DNA of 64,000 nt from Aricia agestis (GCF_905147365.1 NC_056420.1:5528001-5592000), one strand, 5' to 3'; counted from the stretch's first letter, positions 10,301-19,606 are shown. Made by a program: numbers and translations. Notes: generated by a model not told the origin, from the sequence alone.

Positions 10301-13267
10301 ATTTTATCGAAACTGGTCGTGCAAAACATTAAATTTGCGATAAGAAAAATTAATATTGTGGAATAGGTGCATGAAAGGTGTATAATATCATTACTATGAT
10401 ACGTATTAACTTCTATGATTGTATACTGTGATTGATTGTACTGTTGGTTCTTGGTGGAAATTCATGTTGAACACTAATAAAACACAATTTTTCGTGGACT
10501 TTTCCACTATATTAAGATATTAAACAATAGATTTTAACAAATATCACGACCGGTTTGAAATACAATATCATCATCAGGTGAAATATTGTGTTTTATTAGT
10601 GTTCTATGATTGTCCACTTTGCTGCCTTATCAAATAGCATAAGAGAATATAATATATAACAAGAGAGAAATAATCAAAATAGCATAAAGGAAAAAACTTT
10701 TTGTTTAACTTTGGCGTTTCTATATTATAATATTTTTACATAATAATATAGAGTATTTAAGAATAGCTTACAAAGCGCATTGCACATTCCACATTGGTGT
10801 TTGCGTCTAAAATGAACTGCTAAGTATTTGAATAAACGTGTATAAAATATAATCTATGGGCTACATACATTCATTCAAAACGTAGAATAAATGTAGAGAT
10901 CAGAATATAAACTGACTGATGAAAGTCGATCGTACAGCATTTAACTTTTCTAATAGCTTTGATACTCGTATAACGCCAACACAGTAGCGGCGTTAGGCGG
11001 CGGCGACGCTGGGCGACCGCCCAGACCGCCCAGCGTCGCCGGATGAAAAGGCGCGCCGATAACAAACAAAAAGGGGCGCCGCAAGCTTCCACACACTACC
11101 AGCACCCTGGGCACTAAATCTCGCCCGGGGCACTGGTAGTGCTAAAACCGGCACTGCGCCAACAATAGAACAACGAATCCTTATAACTTTGATAGCTCGT
11201 GTGGATACTGGATATACTATGCTTCTATTCTAGCAATCTAAACTACTTCCAACTATTGATTTGGAAAACTCGTAGTTTACAAAACTTATAGTTAATATTA
11301 TAAATAACTCTCAAACTCCATCAAATATAGGCAGCGTGTAACTTTAAGTGTTTAAACTGTGGTTTAAACCTACGAATAATAAAAACTAAGGAATCGTAAC
11401 TCCCATACTATTACCGTTTTAAATTTGGTTCCTTTTGATCTGTCATGTAACGTCAGCCTAGTACGGCTCAAGGTCACCTAAATATTGCAAATGTATTGAA
11501 ATGTGTACCTAGGGTACACTTTTTTGACAAGTATTGTGGAGCATGTTTTTTGACGAAGTTACATTTCCTTAGTTTTTATTATTCGTAGGTTTAAACACAC
11601 TGGGCCGAAGTTACGCGGCGGAAATTCCGCAATGTCAAACGCATACAATATACGGACGTAACGCGACGGAATAGTGTGTCATCGGTAATCTACAGTGTGT
11701 AACAAAAATAAGTGATAATACTTTAGGGTTCCTTGTAGAGAGTTCACTGTGAAAGTAGCAGCTCTGAAAGACGAATATTTTTTTTCACTTTTGTATGGGC
11801 AAGTACGTACGGCACACAACAAAATCTCGGCGGTACCAACCTCTAAAACTTATTTTATTTTATTTATTTTATACAAGCCGCGCGCGGTACCTTTGTATGA
11901 AGATAACTTACTTCCCTTCCTTTTACTTTGCTAAGTAGGTCAGCCATCTACCCATGAATCAATTTCTCTGACGATACAACGTCACTTCTCTAATTTTAAC
12001 CATGATTAATGTTTTAGTCCACCTCAACAAAGCTGACACCAACGTCATCATCCTCAACTGGAATAGGATTGGCGGTGATGATGAAGACTCCGCAATACTG
12101 AATACTCCCGCAGTCGGTCGCCGCTTGGGACAGTTTCTGAAATTCCTGAGCGAGGTTTCTGGAGCTAGCTACGACAAAATGCACCTTATTGGCTTCAGCT
12201 TAGGAGCTCATTTAGTTGGAAGCGCTGGAAGGGAATTAGATGGAAAGATAGCCAGAATAACTGGTTAGTACGAATGTCTAGTATGATAGACAGGGTAGAC
12301 CAAGATCTTATATGGTGGGCATTGACAAAAAGACCGAGAAAACTCGTCCCAACGTTATAGTAAATAAACATAACTTAGCTTTCATCTAAGCGAACTATAC
12401 ATACGTTGTACGATTTTGGAGTGTTAATATGCCATTTGGTTGAATGAACGTACCTACGGTCAATGCACACCTTTAAACACTAGCTCTTCTCTTAGATTCT
12501 GCCAAAGATTGTGAAGAAGTGCCTGATGGTTTTTTTTTCTCTAGGTTTGGATCCTGCCGGTAGACTGTGGCAGGTCCATCCAGAACGTTTAAGCTCATCT
12601 GATGCCCAATACGTAGAAGGCATACACACCAGCAAGGAATTCGGCATAAATTTCGTAATCGGTCATGCTGACTTCTTCCCCAACGGAGGGGAATCGCAAC
12701 CCGGTTGCCTCACGCCGGTCTGCAGTCACTACCGCTCCTTTCAGCTGTATGCCGCAACCGTGGAGCATAACCATCTCGTAGGCAGAAGATGCTCATCTCT
12801 GATACAGCTGCTTTTAGACATGTGCAATGGAGATATATTGCATATGGGCAACGACGATATTAATAAGCGAGGGTAAGATTCCTCTTTTAATGGACTAGGA
12901 TAAGAGCATTTGGCTTAGATGATAGTAAGCGATTATCAGCAGGGATACTCATAATTGCTATTCGTTTCGGAATCGAAAAATTGTTAATTAAAATATATCA
13001 CATTAGAAGACTCAGCTCATTATAATCTTTCCCCCAGTCTTCGGTAGCCTCACAGAGTCAAAGCAACGGAGTGCAAGCATTATTCCACTGTTAACAACAG
13101 AAAGTTATTTCAGTGGGGATGTGGAATTAAATTATAGACAACCTAACTAATCGTTTATAAACGCCTTTTCCTTCTATTTTTTATATGTAGCTAAAGTATC
13201 TTCTTATAATATTTTTTTCAGATCTGGACTATACAGAGTAAACACTGGTTGGAGATACCCATACTGA
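4269..13267 (+). CDS. Secreted neutral lipase, pancreatic-lipase family (possible phospholipase A1 type), six exons
   Basis: The gene is join(4269..4329, 7340..7472, 9892..10037, 12018..12263, 12545..12872, 13222..13267), 960 bases, giving 319 residues. All introns are GT-AG and the phases are consistent. Residues 1 to about 26 form a signal peptide (basic start, then WLAIVLVGL), so the enzyme is exported. The alpha/beta-hydrolase core follows: YYLFTRSNP (residues about 60-68), VVVVHGF (oxyanion side), NVIILNW (122-128), the nucleophile elbow GFSLGAH with Ser174, GLDPAG with Asp198, and CSHYRS with His257. All three catalytic residues are present, unlike many insect lipase-like proteins that have lost them. 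Cys250 and Cys255 bracket a lid of only four residues, and Cys278/Cys289 fit the conserved downstream disulfide. The PLAT domain of vertebrate pancreatic lipase is absent, as is normal in insects. The short lid suggests phospholipase or galactolipase preference over triglyceride; this is inference. The likely site is gut lumen or haemolymph. Confidence 0.92.
4438..4532 (+). repeat. 3'-UTR stub of a non-LTR retrotransposon (CCCGAACCGGTGGTAGGC family)
   Basis: It begins TTCCCGAACCGGTGGTAGGC and ends in AAATAAATAATTTTGATTTT. The same 3' UTR ends the longer minus-strand copy at 52265..52700, where part of the reverse transcriptase is still readable. Other stubs lie at 15252 and 19522. It sits in lipase intron 1. 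Confidence 0.6.
4884..6046 (+). mobile_element. Helitron-like non-autonomous element in lipase intron 1, with nested MITE
   Basis: It starts TCTATACTTATAATAAAATC just after an A, contains TGTCTGTTTGTCTGTTTGTC repeats and the phrase GACCGATTTCAATGAAATTT. It ends with a hairpin (CGCGGACGAAGTTGCG), then GGCAACAGCTAG, then T at 6047. That is the Helitron layout: A/T target, TC start, 3' hairpin, CTAG end, no target duplication. A second element occupies 5249..5689 inside it. No Rep/helicase is encoded. Confidence 0.55.
5249..5689 (+). mobile_element. Non-autonomous repeat, GGCCAAGCGCGAGTCGGACT family, copy 1
   Basis: It begins CGGCCAAGCGCGAGTCGGAC and ends TTTTGGTACGAAACCCTAAA. Two internal TTGTATGGGAGCCCCCCTTA blocks and a GACAGACGGACAGACA run are shared with the copy at 34233..34688. 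A reversed fragment is at 30612..30740. GGGTNCCGTACC near the left and GGTACGAAACCC near the right form a partial inverted repeat. Confidence 0.7.
6180..6449 (-). mobile_element. tRNA-derived SINE (GACGGA family), copy 1
   Basis: Read on the minus strand it begins CGACCTCTGTGGCTCAATTA, with an A box (TGGCTCAATTA), then a B box (GAGTTCGAATCTG), CCGACGGAACAAAAAGTT and a family-specific 3' body. It ends near (AATATTATT)n. It is not a functional tRNA: the acceptor ends do not pair and a SINE body follows. Sister copies are at 23277 and 56799. It lies in lipase intron 1. Confidence 0.75.
6711..7010 (-). mobile_element. Helitron-like fragment (GGGACAGCTAG terminus)
   Basis: The minus-strand end reads GGCAAAGCAACGTTTGCCGG then GACAGCTAG, with inverted repeat CAACGTTTG just before it. 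The interior phrase CCGAATATGCATATAAAATT and TTGTGACACGAGAATTTAAA are typical of dispersed insect repeats of this type. A related terminus occurs near 33495..33508. Confidence 0.5.
7340..7472 (+). CDS. Lipase exon 2
   Basis: It is preceded by a T-rich tract and CAG at 7337..7339. A second CAG directly follows (7340..7342), making a tandem NAGNAG acceptor; either choice keeps the frame and changes one Ala. It encodes the end of the signal peptide, an acidic linker (VEDSPTVVHVVEGGNPL) and DYYLFTR. The donor is ACGAG/GTGAGT. Confidence 0.88.
7489..7712 (+). mobile_element. MITE-like repeat ending GGAACTTCGTTCC
   Basis: It contains CTTGAGAAGTATCAAGGTAC, CGGATGGAACGAAGT, CAACGCCCTCTGC and CGCGCGATAAGGAACTTCGT. 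The same words, permuted, occur in the copies at 18541..18880 and 47510..47810. It is probably a small DNA element in lipase intron 2. Boundaries are approximate. Confidence 0.45.
7951..8094. mobile_element. Short MITE with long inverted ends (GGTACACATTGGG)
   Basis: The left arm is GGTACACATTGGGCGTTTTG, AAGCGCGCGCTTTGCTAACG; the right arm mirrors it as CGTTAGCAAAGCGCGTGCTT ... CCCAATGTGTACC. Total 144 bp. It lies in lipase intron 2, directly before the non-LTR fragment. Confidence 0.65.
8160..8545 (+). pseudogene. 3' fragment of a non-LTR element: RRM-like ORF1 C-terminus and tail
   Basis: An open stretch from about 8163 to the TGA at 8390 encodes QLYVSRLHWSTTVEQVVDYI, VERLESRH, then SFVVRVPTHHL and FWPIGVVYRRFRG. 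It resembles the RRM-like C-terminal region of insect non-LTR ORF1 (gag-like) proteins. About 140 bp of 3' UTR follow, ending in a TAAATAAATAAATAAA tail. Truncated and non-functional. Exact clade uncertain. Confidence 0.6.
8824..9187 (-). mobile_element. tRNA-derived SINE (CGCCTCCGTGG family), copy 1, with target duplication
   Basis: Read on the minus strand, the head is CGCCTCCGTGGTCCAGTGGC (A box) followed by CGTGGGTTCGATTCCCGCGT (B box). A 200-bp body ends GTGTGGGAGTTATTATTATG. The 9-bp word ACAATGCAT occurs at 8815..8823 and 9090..9098 (9190..9198 by window count at the right edge), a plausible target duplication. The second full copy is 51556..51912. It lies in lipase intron 2. Confidence 0.75.
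9892..10037 (+). CDS. Lipase exon 3
   Basis: The acceptor is CCTCCTCAG/A. The exon completes Arg across the splice (AG/A), then encodes SNPTTAQRLYMNEESIKSSS and HPTVVVVHGFLGSHNSALNP, the first core beta strand with the HGF oxyanion motif. The donor is GACG/GTAAGA. Confidence 0.9.
10256..10376. mobile_element. Small inverted-repeat element (CATGCACTTATTCCAC)
   Basis: CATGCACTTATTCCAC at the left is mirrored by GTGGAATAGGTGCATG at the right, about 120 bp in total. It lies in lipase intron 3. The preceding phrase TTGGTGGAAATTCATGTT is repeated before the next element at 10469. Confidence 0.5.
10469..10604. mobile_element. MITE with GAACACTAATAAAACACAAT inverted ends
   Basis: The 20-bp left end GAACACTAATAAAACACAAT is mirrored by ATTGTGTTTTATTAGTGTTC at the right. 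Total 136 bp. It contains CACGACCGGTTTGAAA and ATCATCATCAGGTGAAA. Lipase intron 3. Confidence 0.65.
11369..11589. mobile_element. MITE with CCTACGAATAATAAAAACTA ends, copy 1
   Basis: The left end CCTACGAATAATAAAAACTA, AGGAA is mirrored at the right as TTCCTTAGTTTTTATTATTC, GTAGG. TTTAAA flanks both sides (11363..11368 and 11590..11595) and could be a 6-bp target duplication. A longer copy is at 59579..59869, and a collapsed remnant lies in the centre of the inverted repeat at 39495..39832. Confidence 0.7.
11596..11690 (+). repeat. Partial copy of the ACACACTAGGCCGAAGTTAC foldback
   Basis: CACACTGGGCCGAAGTTACG, CGGCGGAAATTCCGC and CGACGGAATAGTGTGTCATC match parts of the complete foldback at 53716..53902, with an internal part missing. 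Confidence 0.55.
11691..11815 (+). repeat. Partial TGTAACAAAA MITE
   Basis: GTGTGTAACAAAAATAAGTG, ATAATACTTTAGGG, GAGAGTTCACTGTGAAAGTA and CAGCTCTGAAAG match the left arm of the foldback at 34846..35074. The right arm is missing. Lipase intron 3. Confidence 0.6.
12018..12263 (+). CDS. Lipase exon 4 (nucleophile elbow)
   Basis: The acceptor is ATGTTTTAG/T. It joins exon 3 in phase 1 to give IRD-VHLNKADTNVIILNW, the same spacing as in other insect lipases. It encodes the conserved VGRRLGQFL helix and GFSLGAH with catalytic Ser174. The ATG at 12002 upstream of the acceptor is intronic and should not be used as a start. The donor is ACTG/GTTAGT. Confidence 0.92.
12545..12872 (+). CDS. Lipase exon 5 (Asp and His of the triad)
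   Basis: The acceptor is TTTCTCTAG/G. The split Gly is followed by LDPAGRLW (catalytic Asp198). Next come YVEGIHT, IGHADFFPNGG, the short Cys250-Cys255 lid, and SHYRS with catalytic His257. The donor is CGAGG/GTAAGA. Confidence 0.93.
13222..13267 (+). CDS. Lipase exon 6 (C-terminus)
   Basis: The acceptor is TTTTTTTCAG/A. The short terminal exon gives SGLYRVNTGWRYPY then TGA at 13265..13267. A terminal YRVNTG strand is usual for insect lipases without a PLAT domain, so the protein is full length. Confidence 0.9.
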
Positions 13268-13323
13268 AGAATTCATCTGATTTAGTTAGGTTTTTTGGAC
13301 GAATATATTTATATTAAATTATC

Positions 13324-13329
13324 AATAAA
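13324..13329 (+). promoter_or_regulatory. Lipase polyadenylation signal
   Basis: A canonical AATAAA lies 57 bases after the stop codon and fits a short 3' UTR. Confidence 0.7.
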
Positions 13330-13492
13330 GTTTTATAATATAACCAAATTATATTTTATCTTTAAAATCTAATGCGTTGCTGTACCTCGACCGGAAATTG
13401 TATAAGAGATAACATTGTCATAAACTATCTTATCTATACCACAGAATAGATAATAGTACCAGTATCTATACTTACTATAATATTACTAGACG

Positions 13493-13860
13493 TTCCACGC
13501 GGCTTCGCCCGTGCACGGCGTAAATTAGATATTTCACAGACAAATTAGTCCACAAAAAATAGCCTATGATCCTTTACGTGGTCTACTTCTTATCTGTGCC
13601 AAATAACATAAAAATTGCTCCAGTAGTTCGTAAGATATGCTCTTTTAAATAATTTCCCCTGTTTTTTCGCATTTTCCTCTATTTCTTCGCTCCTATTAGT
13701 CTTAGCGTAATAAAATATAGCCTAATGCCTTCCTCAATAAATGGGCTATCTAACACTGAAAGAATTTTTCAAATCGGACCAGTAGTTCCTGAGATTAGCG
13801 CGTTGTTTGATAGATAAAATATCAATGCAATCAACTACGAAAATAAATAAATACAAATAG
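13493..13860 (-). mobile_element. Helitron-like fragment with CTAGT terminus
   Basis: Read on the minus strand it ends GCACGGGCGAAGCCGCGTGG then AACGTCTAGT, a hairpin plus CTAG/T terminus close to that of the element at 36444..37376. Interior phrases such as CAAATCGGACCAGTAGTTCC support a dispersed repeat. The 5' end is not clear. Confidence 0.5.
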
Positions 13861-13880
13861 TAAAATTAATTAATGAAAAA

Positions 13881-14493
13881 TCGGCAAAGTGCGAGTTGGA
13901 CTTGCCCATGAAGGGTTCCGCAGCAGCAATAAGGTTTATTTTTATGAAATTAAAAGATTTTTGATTTAATTTTATATTTCAGTTGAATTAATGAAAGTTA
14001 AAGTATTAAGGTTTACCATATTTTATGACGTATAAAATAAACTACTTCCTAGATCTCGTTCAAACTAATAATTTTCGTTGGTAGTTTTTATAGTAAAGTA
14101 CATCATAATATTTTTTTTACTTATCATGCCGCTGCATACTGCATACTTTACAAGTGAGATGTGAAGGAAACACACACTTTACCACTTTGGAAAGTCTCTC
14201 TCGCAAACTATCCAGGTTAGAAAAAATTGTTATTAGTAACCATATTGAGGTTTTTGAAGACCTATCCATAGATACTCCACGCGCATAGGTTAGATGAATT
14301 TTTTTTTGTTTCAGTAGTACCTTTAGGGACTCCTAAAATTTTAAATAAAAATCTTAATGCGTTTCACAGTCTACATGTACTTAACAAGTTTCAATAGTAT
14401 AGCTCCTTATAGTTTCGGAGAAAAGTCGCTGCGACATACGGACTAATACGGATATGAGGGTTCCGTTTTTTGTCATTTGGCCACGGAACTTTA
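13881..14493 (+). mobile_element. Non-autonomous repeat, CAAAGTGCGAGTTGGACTTG family, copy 1
   Basis: It begins TCGGCAAAGTGCGAGTTGGA, has GAAGGGTTCCGCAGCAGCAA and TTTATGAAATTAAAAGATTT, and ends GGTTCCGTTTTTTGTCATTT, GGCCACGGAAC. The reverse-oriented copy at 55604..56030 shares both ends and the interior. Confidence 0.7.
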
Positions 14494-14817
14494 TTATTTT
14501 TTCTCACACTTAAAAAGAATTAAACGGCACAATTTAAAACACCTTAACCTATCATTTATTAACTAGGAACATAATAAGGAAAAGATTTTCGTAGGAAAAG
14601 TGGAGTTTTTCACGGAATAACTCCGAAATTAATGCATGTGTTGACATTTATGATGCCACGAGCCCGGGAACTCATTCCGCTTATCCACCGCAGCCATTTT
14701 CTTTTTACTTTCTTTTTTGCGGTATCTTTTTGTGGTTCCTGTAAAGTGTGAACACGGCTTATTAATGATGTAACAAGGATTTGTTTTCAACCGACTTCCA
14801 AAAAAGGGGAGCCTGTA

Positions 14818-14925
14818 TACAGGGTGTAACAAAACAAAGCGATATTACATAGGGGTGAGTTTGTGTCCCTTGTATAGGGCGGTAAAAGTAGCAGCGCTGA
14901 AAGAATTTTTTTACAATTTTTATTT
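14818..14925 (+). repeat. Truncated TGTAACAAAA MITE
   Basis: ACAGGGTGTAACAAAACAAA, TGTCCCTTGTATAGGG and AGTAGCAGCGCTGAAAG match the left arm of the foldback at 34846. It is cut off shortly before the SINE-like copy at 14959. Confidence 0.55.
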
Positions 14926-14958
14926 GCTCGTCGAGTTAAGTTCCTCCATTGTTTTTAC

Positions 14959-15247
14959 ACGTGGGATAGCCACGGTTCGTACCGAATGGTCCGGCTCGAC
15001 CGGAGAAATACCACGTTCTCACAGAAAACCGGCGTGAAACAGCGCTTGTGTTTCGCCTAGTGAGTGAGTTTACCGGAGGCCCAATCCCCTTCCCTGTTCC
15101 CTTCCCTACCCTCCCCTATTCCCTCTTAAAAGGCCGGCAACGCACCTGCAGCTCTTCTGATGCTGCGAGTGTCCATGGGCGACGAAAGTTGCTTTCCTTA
15201 AGGTGACCCGTTTGCTCGTTTGCCCCCTTATTTCATTTTAAAAAAAT
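14959..15247 (+). mobile_element. 300-bp SINE-like repeat, copy 2
   Basis: It is full length by order of blocks (GTGGGATAGCC, GGCTCGACCGGAGAAATACC, GGCCGGCAACGCACCTGCAG, GTGACCCGTTTGCTCGTTTG, TTTCATTTTAAAAAA). The palindromic GCGCTTGCGCTGTG motif is shortened to GCGCTTGTG. Confidence 0.8.
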
Positions 15248-15251
15248 AATT

Positions 15252-15365
15252 GTCCCGAACCGGTGATAGTTATCATCACTTGACGTTCACATAGACTATA
15301 GAGTATTGTACAATACCAATTTGAAAACCCTAATAAAAATGCTTTGTCTTTGATTTTGACTTTGA
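15252..15365 (+). repeat. 3'-UTR stub of the CCCGAACCGGTG non-LTR family
   Basis: It begins GTCCCGAACCGGTGATAG and ends TTTGATTTTGACTTTGACT. It matches the 3' UTR on the minus strand at 52265..52360. Confidence 0.5.
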
Positions 15366-15706
15366 CTCAAGCGGTATAAATTGTGATTTTAGCCTTCCGA
15401 AGTCAATGAAGCCTATATTCATCGCTGGGGTATAGTTTTTTGATATTATATTTTTGATCCATTGTTCAAGAGGCTGACATATAGGCATGAATAGGAATAA
15501 TTTAGTGTAGCGTTCCGATGTGTTGAACAAGCATTTCATTATCCCGCGAACGTGTCAGCCGACCAATTGAAAGTCGAAATTCAATAGACAGCCTCTGAAT
15601 TTCAAAATTTATTCAACAGTAGATGTGCTCGCGACTTTTCGTACCGTGGTAATATTTTATGGAGCGAAAAGTAGTGTATGTCCTTTTTGATGGTCTACTG
15701 CACAGA

Positions 15707-16022
15707 CATAGATCAAGATAGATACCGCATGTCGCTCCATTTGTATGAAAACGAGCGTGCCACTTTTTATAGCTACCGTGACCTACCGATGATAATAAAA
15801 GTGCCCATTATCTAGGCCATCGTTTCTATTTGAATTTCTATAGCTTAATACGGCACTTTTAGGCATTTAGGCATATTTTTAATTCCGATTGACGTCCGAT
15901 TCCGATAGCAGACTAAAGAACAGACTTTCGAAAGACGAGCGTTGCTCGTCGTTTGGAAGCGCGATATGACACGCGAAGTACATACACATGCGATAGGTAT
16001 CTATTATGATCTATGTCTTTGG
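15707..16022. mobile_element. Divergent inverted-repeat element (AGACATAGATCA ends)
   Basis: CAGACATAGATCAAGATAGA followed by TACCGCATGT at the left is mirrored by ACATGCGATAGGTATCTATT and ATGATCTATGTCTTTG at the right. The arms are imperfect (about 40 bp), which suggests an old MITE. No coding capacity. Confidence 0.5.
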
Positions 16023-18270
16023 TCTACTGTAAGTCTGCGCTTTTATCGAAATCGTCTTGGTAGTTTTTAATAGTTATTATAACTACCTACTGATTTCTTT
16101 TCTATTTCAAATATTTCTCTCATACCTTGTAGAGGCAAATAGAAACTTACATGTAAAAAATATTAATTTACTTGTTAAAAAAAATCATAGCTGAATCTGC
16201 TATTAAGAAATAATATTATGTTTTGTTCTTACTTATCCCAGTAAGTAAAAACAAAACATATTATATTCTAACTATTTTAAACTGAACAGTTAGTTAGCAA
16301 TAACGAATAATTACTGAACCAGCATCAAACTACTAGAAGTTCTGAATTAGAGAGGATTCGACTCGTAGTTAGAGTAAATTTAGCTCCGCTAATAACACTT
16401 CGATGCCAAATAAACCCAACACTTCCTCTATACAAGCTCAATAAAAGCTCACACGACAGGCGAACGCTCCAAACAATTGATTTACAATTCTATAAGACAA
16501 GCTTTACACCGTCGAACACGAACATACACGAACGAACCTCGATTTAAAGCGAAAGTTGAATTTTGCTATACAAGATTATAATATACAATATTGCGTGAAA
16601 ATTTTTATAAAGGAAAAAGTTAAATTTAAAGAATAATGTACTATAGCCAAATTATGTTATTAAAAATGAAGATTTTATTTTATAGTGCAAAATTTTCATT
16701 TCGTCGATACTAGCATAGTTCCTTCATTGCCTTGATATCAAAATTGTAACATAAGTTTTACTCCCATTCCTCAAACATAAACCTTTTGATTTGCGTATTC
16801 ACTAAAATATAAGTATCAATATAATAAGAAATTTCTAACAGTAATACATCATTCTCCAGTAAAAAACTGCAGAAACATTGTCCCAACTCACACCGTGCTG
16901 ACACCGCTATGTTTTCGACGCCACTTGCTAAAAAAGTTTGTATTTTTTCGCCGAATGTAAGCCAGGCTTAACTTAGGAGATACAAATACGTTCGCGCTGT
17001 GTTAACAAACAGCTGCAATAATGAAAGGCAAGAGATATTTGTTCGTGAAGTCTAAATTTCAGCTGCTTAGGGAGCTCCTAATTAACATATGCCATTTATA
17101 TAGCCACAAGTTCTGTTTGCATTTTGAACTGTTCCGTGGTATACTTCGGGGATTCCCCAAAGTAGTATGAAGCAACATTAGTCACTATATTGAAACAGAG
17201 CTTATTTGATCATCATATTATACCTGTGTTATTCTACTACTAATGAAGAACGTCTTACACGGCGATATATAAAATTCTCGTGTCACAGTGTTTGTGCACG
17301 AACTAAATTTTGTATGTACTATCAGAGAAGTTGATTCCTAGACAGATGGGGGACCTACGTAGTTTGGTCGCGTTACGTGAAACCTAGCCGATAGATTGAA
17401 CAAAACAAATGACGTGGGTCTGTTTAGGAATAAATTTCCATTCGTTAGGCCTTTATCTAGATTTTTATCTACCTTTTATATTGATACTAGAAATAATTTA
17501 TATGGCACAACAACATTAGCCGGGTCAGGTAGTATTGATAATATTATACCTTAAGATAACTTACCATATTATTTCATATCAATGCGTCATTTTAGAATGT
17601 AAATAAAAGAAAATGAATTTTTATTTTGGTTAGTCTCGAGAATCGAGAAAAGAGAAAAACTCGAGAATGGCTAAACCGATTTTGCTAATTTTAGTCTTGA
17701 TAAATTTGTGGAAGTTCAGACAAGGTTTGCATCATGAAGAAAGTCTTACCTTAGTTCACCGGGTCATTTAGCATATTTATATATTAATAATACGCGAGCG
17801 AAAAAACTTTGGATCCCCTTTGACGAAAAAAGGGGAAACGTAGGTGAATGAAATTTTGCACACTTATAGTTTATATGGTGAAGGAGTACATTGAGCTAAT
17901 ATTATTTTGAAATTATGCTTTTATCATACACTTTTTTTACAACTAAAACATTACACACACTACAACACACACACTAGGAAATTTTGATTGATAAGCCTAT
18001 ACACACAAATTGTAGATACTTACTCTTTTATATTTTATGGTTGAAGTCTGTTGTTAAATTGAAAATAGATTTAGTTTTTTTTTTTATTGGTTTAAATTTT
18101 ATTACACGTCCAATATTTCAATCTTTTGACTTTATTAATCTGAGAGTGTCGCAGGAATTATGTCAAAAAAATAATAGAGTCAATATTTTGACAATAGAAA
18201 GAATATCAATAGAAAAGCGTGAGAAAAGCATTAGAAACTTACAATTTAATTTTTTATTTGAGGTCAAATT
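16023..18270. other. Long AT-rich stretch without recognised genes
   Basis: No exon-like segment is convincing. A repeat-like phrase CCCCTTTGACGAAAAAAGGG near 17816..17835 and ACACACACTACAACACACAC near 17955 suggest old transposon debris. The 105-codon open frame at 17984..18301 is AT-driven and has no motif. Confidence 0.4.
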
Positions 18271-18273
18271 TCG

Positions 18274-18384
18274 ACTATTCTTACCACAAAAGATTAATTA
18301 AACATCTGTTGAACAGTTGTTTTGTACAGAATTTTTCTCTAATCAACTGTTCAACGGATGTTTAAAGCTTTTGTAGTAAGACCG
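18274..18384. mobile_element. Short MITE with TTAAACATCTGTTGAACAGT ends, copy 1
   Basis: The left arm CACAAAAGATTAATTAAACA, TCTGTTGAACAGTTG is mirrored by CAACTGTTCAACGGATGTTT and AAAGCTTTTGT. The sister copy is at 53906..54022. Confidence 0.6.
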
Positions 18385-18540
18385 TATGTATTACGTTAAA
18401 CTCGATAATGCAGAATTATAATTAACTATTTTCAGTAAGAGGGTTATATATCTATGAGCAGCCATGTAAAGGGGGCCGATTCTCAGTCTTCGAACGCTCA
18501 CTTGCACGATCATGCTATCTCACGTGCATCTGATAACTTG

Positions 18541-18880
18541 ATCACACCAGCTGCTGAGTAGAGTGGCGACACAGAGCTCTCGGCCAAGCGATCGTTGTTG
18601 GAACGAAGTTCCTTATCGTGCATTCGGCGTAAAGGAGGCTAGACAGAATGATTTGACCTCGACACTGTTTATTAGTACCTGTATGGTAGGGGCAGAGGGC
18701 GTTGATAGTATTCCTGTGCGTTAATAGATGGCGTTTTTTTTTTAATATTTTTTGAGTGTATAATATGTACACAGGTTTTTGAACATAAGAAATAGCTTCG
18801 TTCCATTCGGGTGTCCCTTGACACCTCTCAAGTTTTGTTTTTTGTATGGGTGTGCTCAGCCGGGGGCACAATCTCACCAA
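18541..18880. mobile_element. MITE-like repeat (GGAACGAAGTTCCTTA family), copy 2
   Basis: It contains GGAACGAAGTTCCTTATCGT, GGAGGCTAGACAGAA, GGGGCAGAGGGCGTTGATAG, and GAAATAGCTTCGTTCCATTC followed by GGGTGTCCCTTGACACCTCT. The same order recurs at 47510..47810. The 112-codon open frame on the minus strand is a by-product. Confidence 0.55.
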
Positions 18881-18958
18881 GTCACCACTCTACTCGGTAG
18901 GTGTAATGCCCCTACGTAACAGCACTCGGGGCACAGAATATATAGTATATAATTTTAT

Positions 18959-19259
18959 ACGTGGGAGAGCCATGCTTCGGCACGAATGGGCCGGCTCGAC
19001 CGGATAAATACCACGTTCTCACAGAAAACCGGCGTGAAACAGCGCTTGCGCTGTGTTTCGCCGAGTGAGTGAGTTTACCGGAGGCCCAATCCCCTACCCT
19101 ATTCCCTTTCCTACCCTCCCCTATTACCCTATTCCATCTTAAAAGGCCGGCAACGTACATGCAGCTCTTCTGATGCTGCGAGTGTCCATGGGCGACGGAA
19201 GTTGCTTTCCATCAGGTGACCCGTTTGCTCGTTTGCCCCCTTATTTCATAAAAAAAAAA
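18959..19259 (+). mobile_element. 300-bp SINE-like repeat, copy 3
   Basis: All blocks are present from ACGTGGGAGAGCCATGCTTC to TTATTTCATAAAAAAAAA. The pyrimidine tract contains CCCTACCCTATTCCCTTTCC. Confidence 0.85.
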
Positions 19260-19521
19260 TCGGGGCTTGAAAATTGGGCCCCAGATCCAAATATCCTGTT
19301 ACATGGCATCGAACAAGAGTGTTTGTATAATCCAAACTCGCGCCGACTAATGAAATACGCCTTTGTTGTGTTCTCATTAGAGTGATACGCGCTATGAGGT
19401 GGAGGTATAGTATAGTTTGAGATAGATTGCTTTAAGATTATTCAGGTAGTATATTATAGTTTGAGTTGTGTGAGATACCTCAAACTATAATATAGTATGT
19501 ATGAAAGTTTAGTTAGTTAGG

Positions 19522-19606
19522 GTTAGTTCCTGAACCCGTGGTAGGCATCATGTAGACGTTCAGAAAACATTTGCAAAAATGGATTCTGAATAAAAAAGTT
19601 TGAGTT
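19522..19606 (+). repeat. 3'-UTR stub of the CCCGAACCGGTG non-LTR family
   Basis: AGTTCCTGAACCCGTGGTAG and GCATCATGTAGACGTTC, ending TGAATAAAAAAGTTTGAGTT, match the stubs at 4438 and 15252. Confidence 0.45.

Noticed and set aside
12002..12017. ATG at 12002 as the start of an independent lipase gene
   Set aside because: It lies upstream of a good splice acceptor at 12016..12017, and the protein continues exon 3 in the right phase.
17984..18301. 105-codon open frame
   Set aside because: Very AT-rich, Phe/Ile/Leu-driven composition, no motif, and it runs into a MITE at its end.
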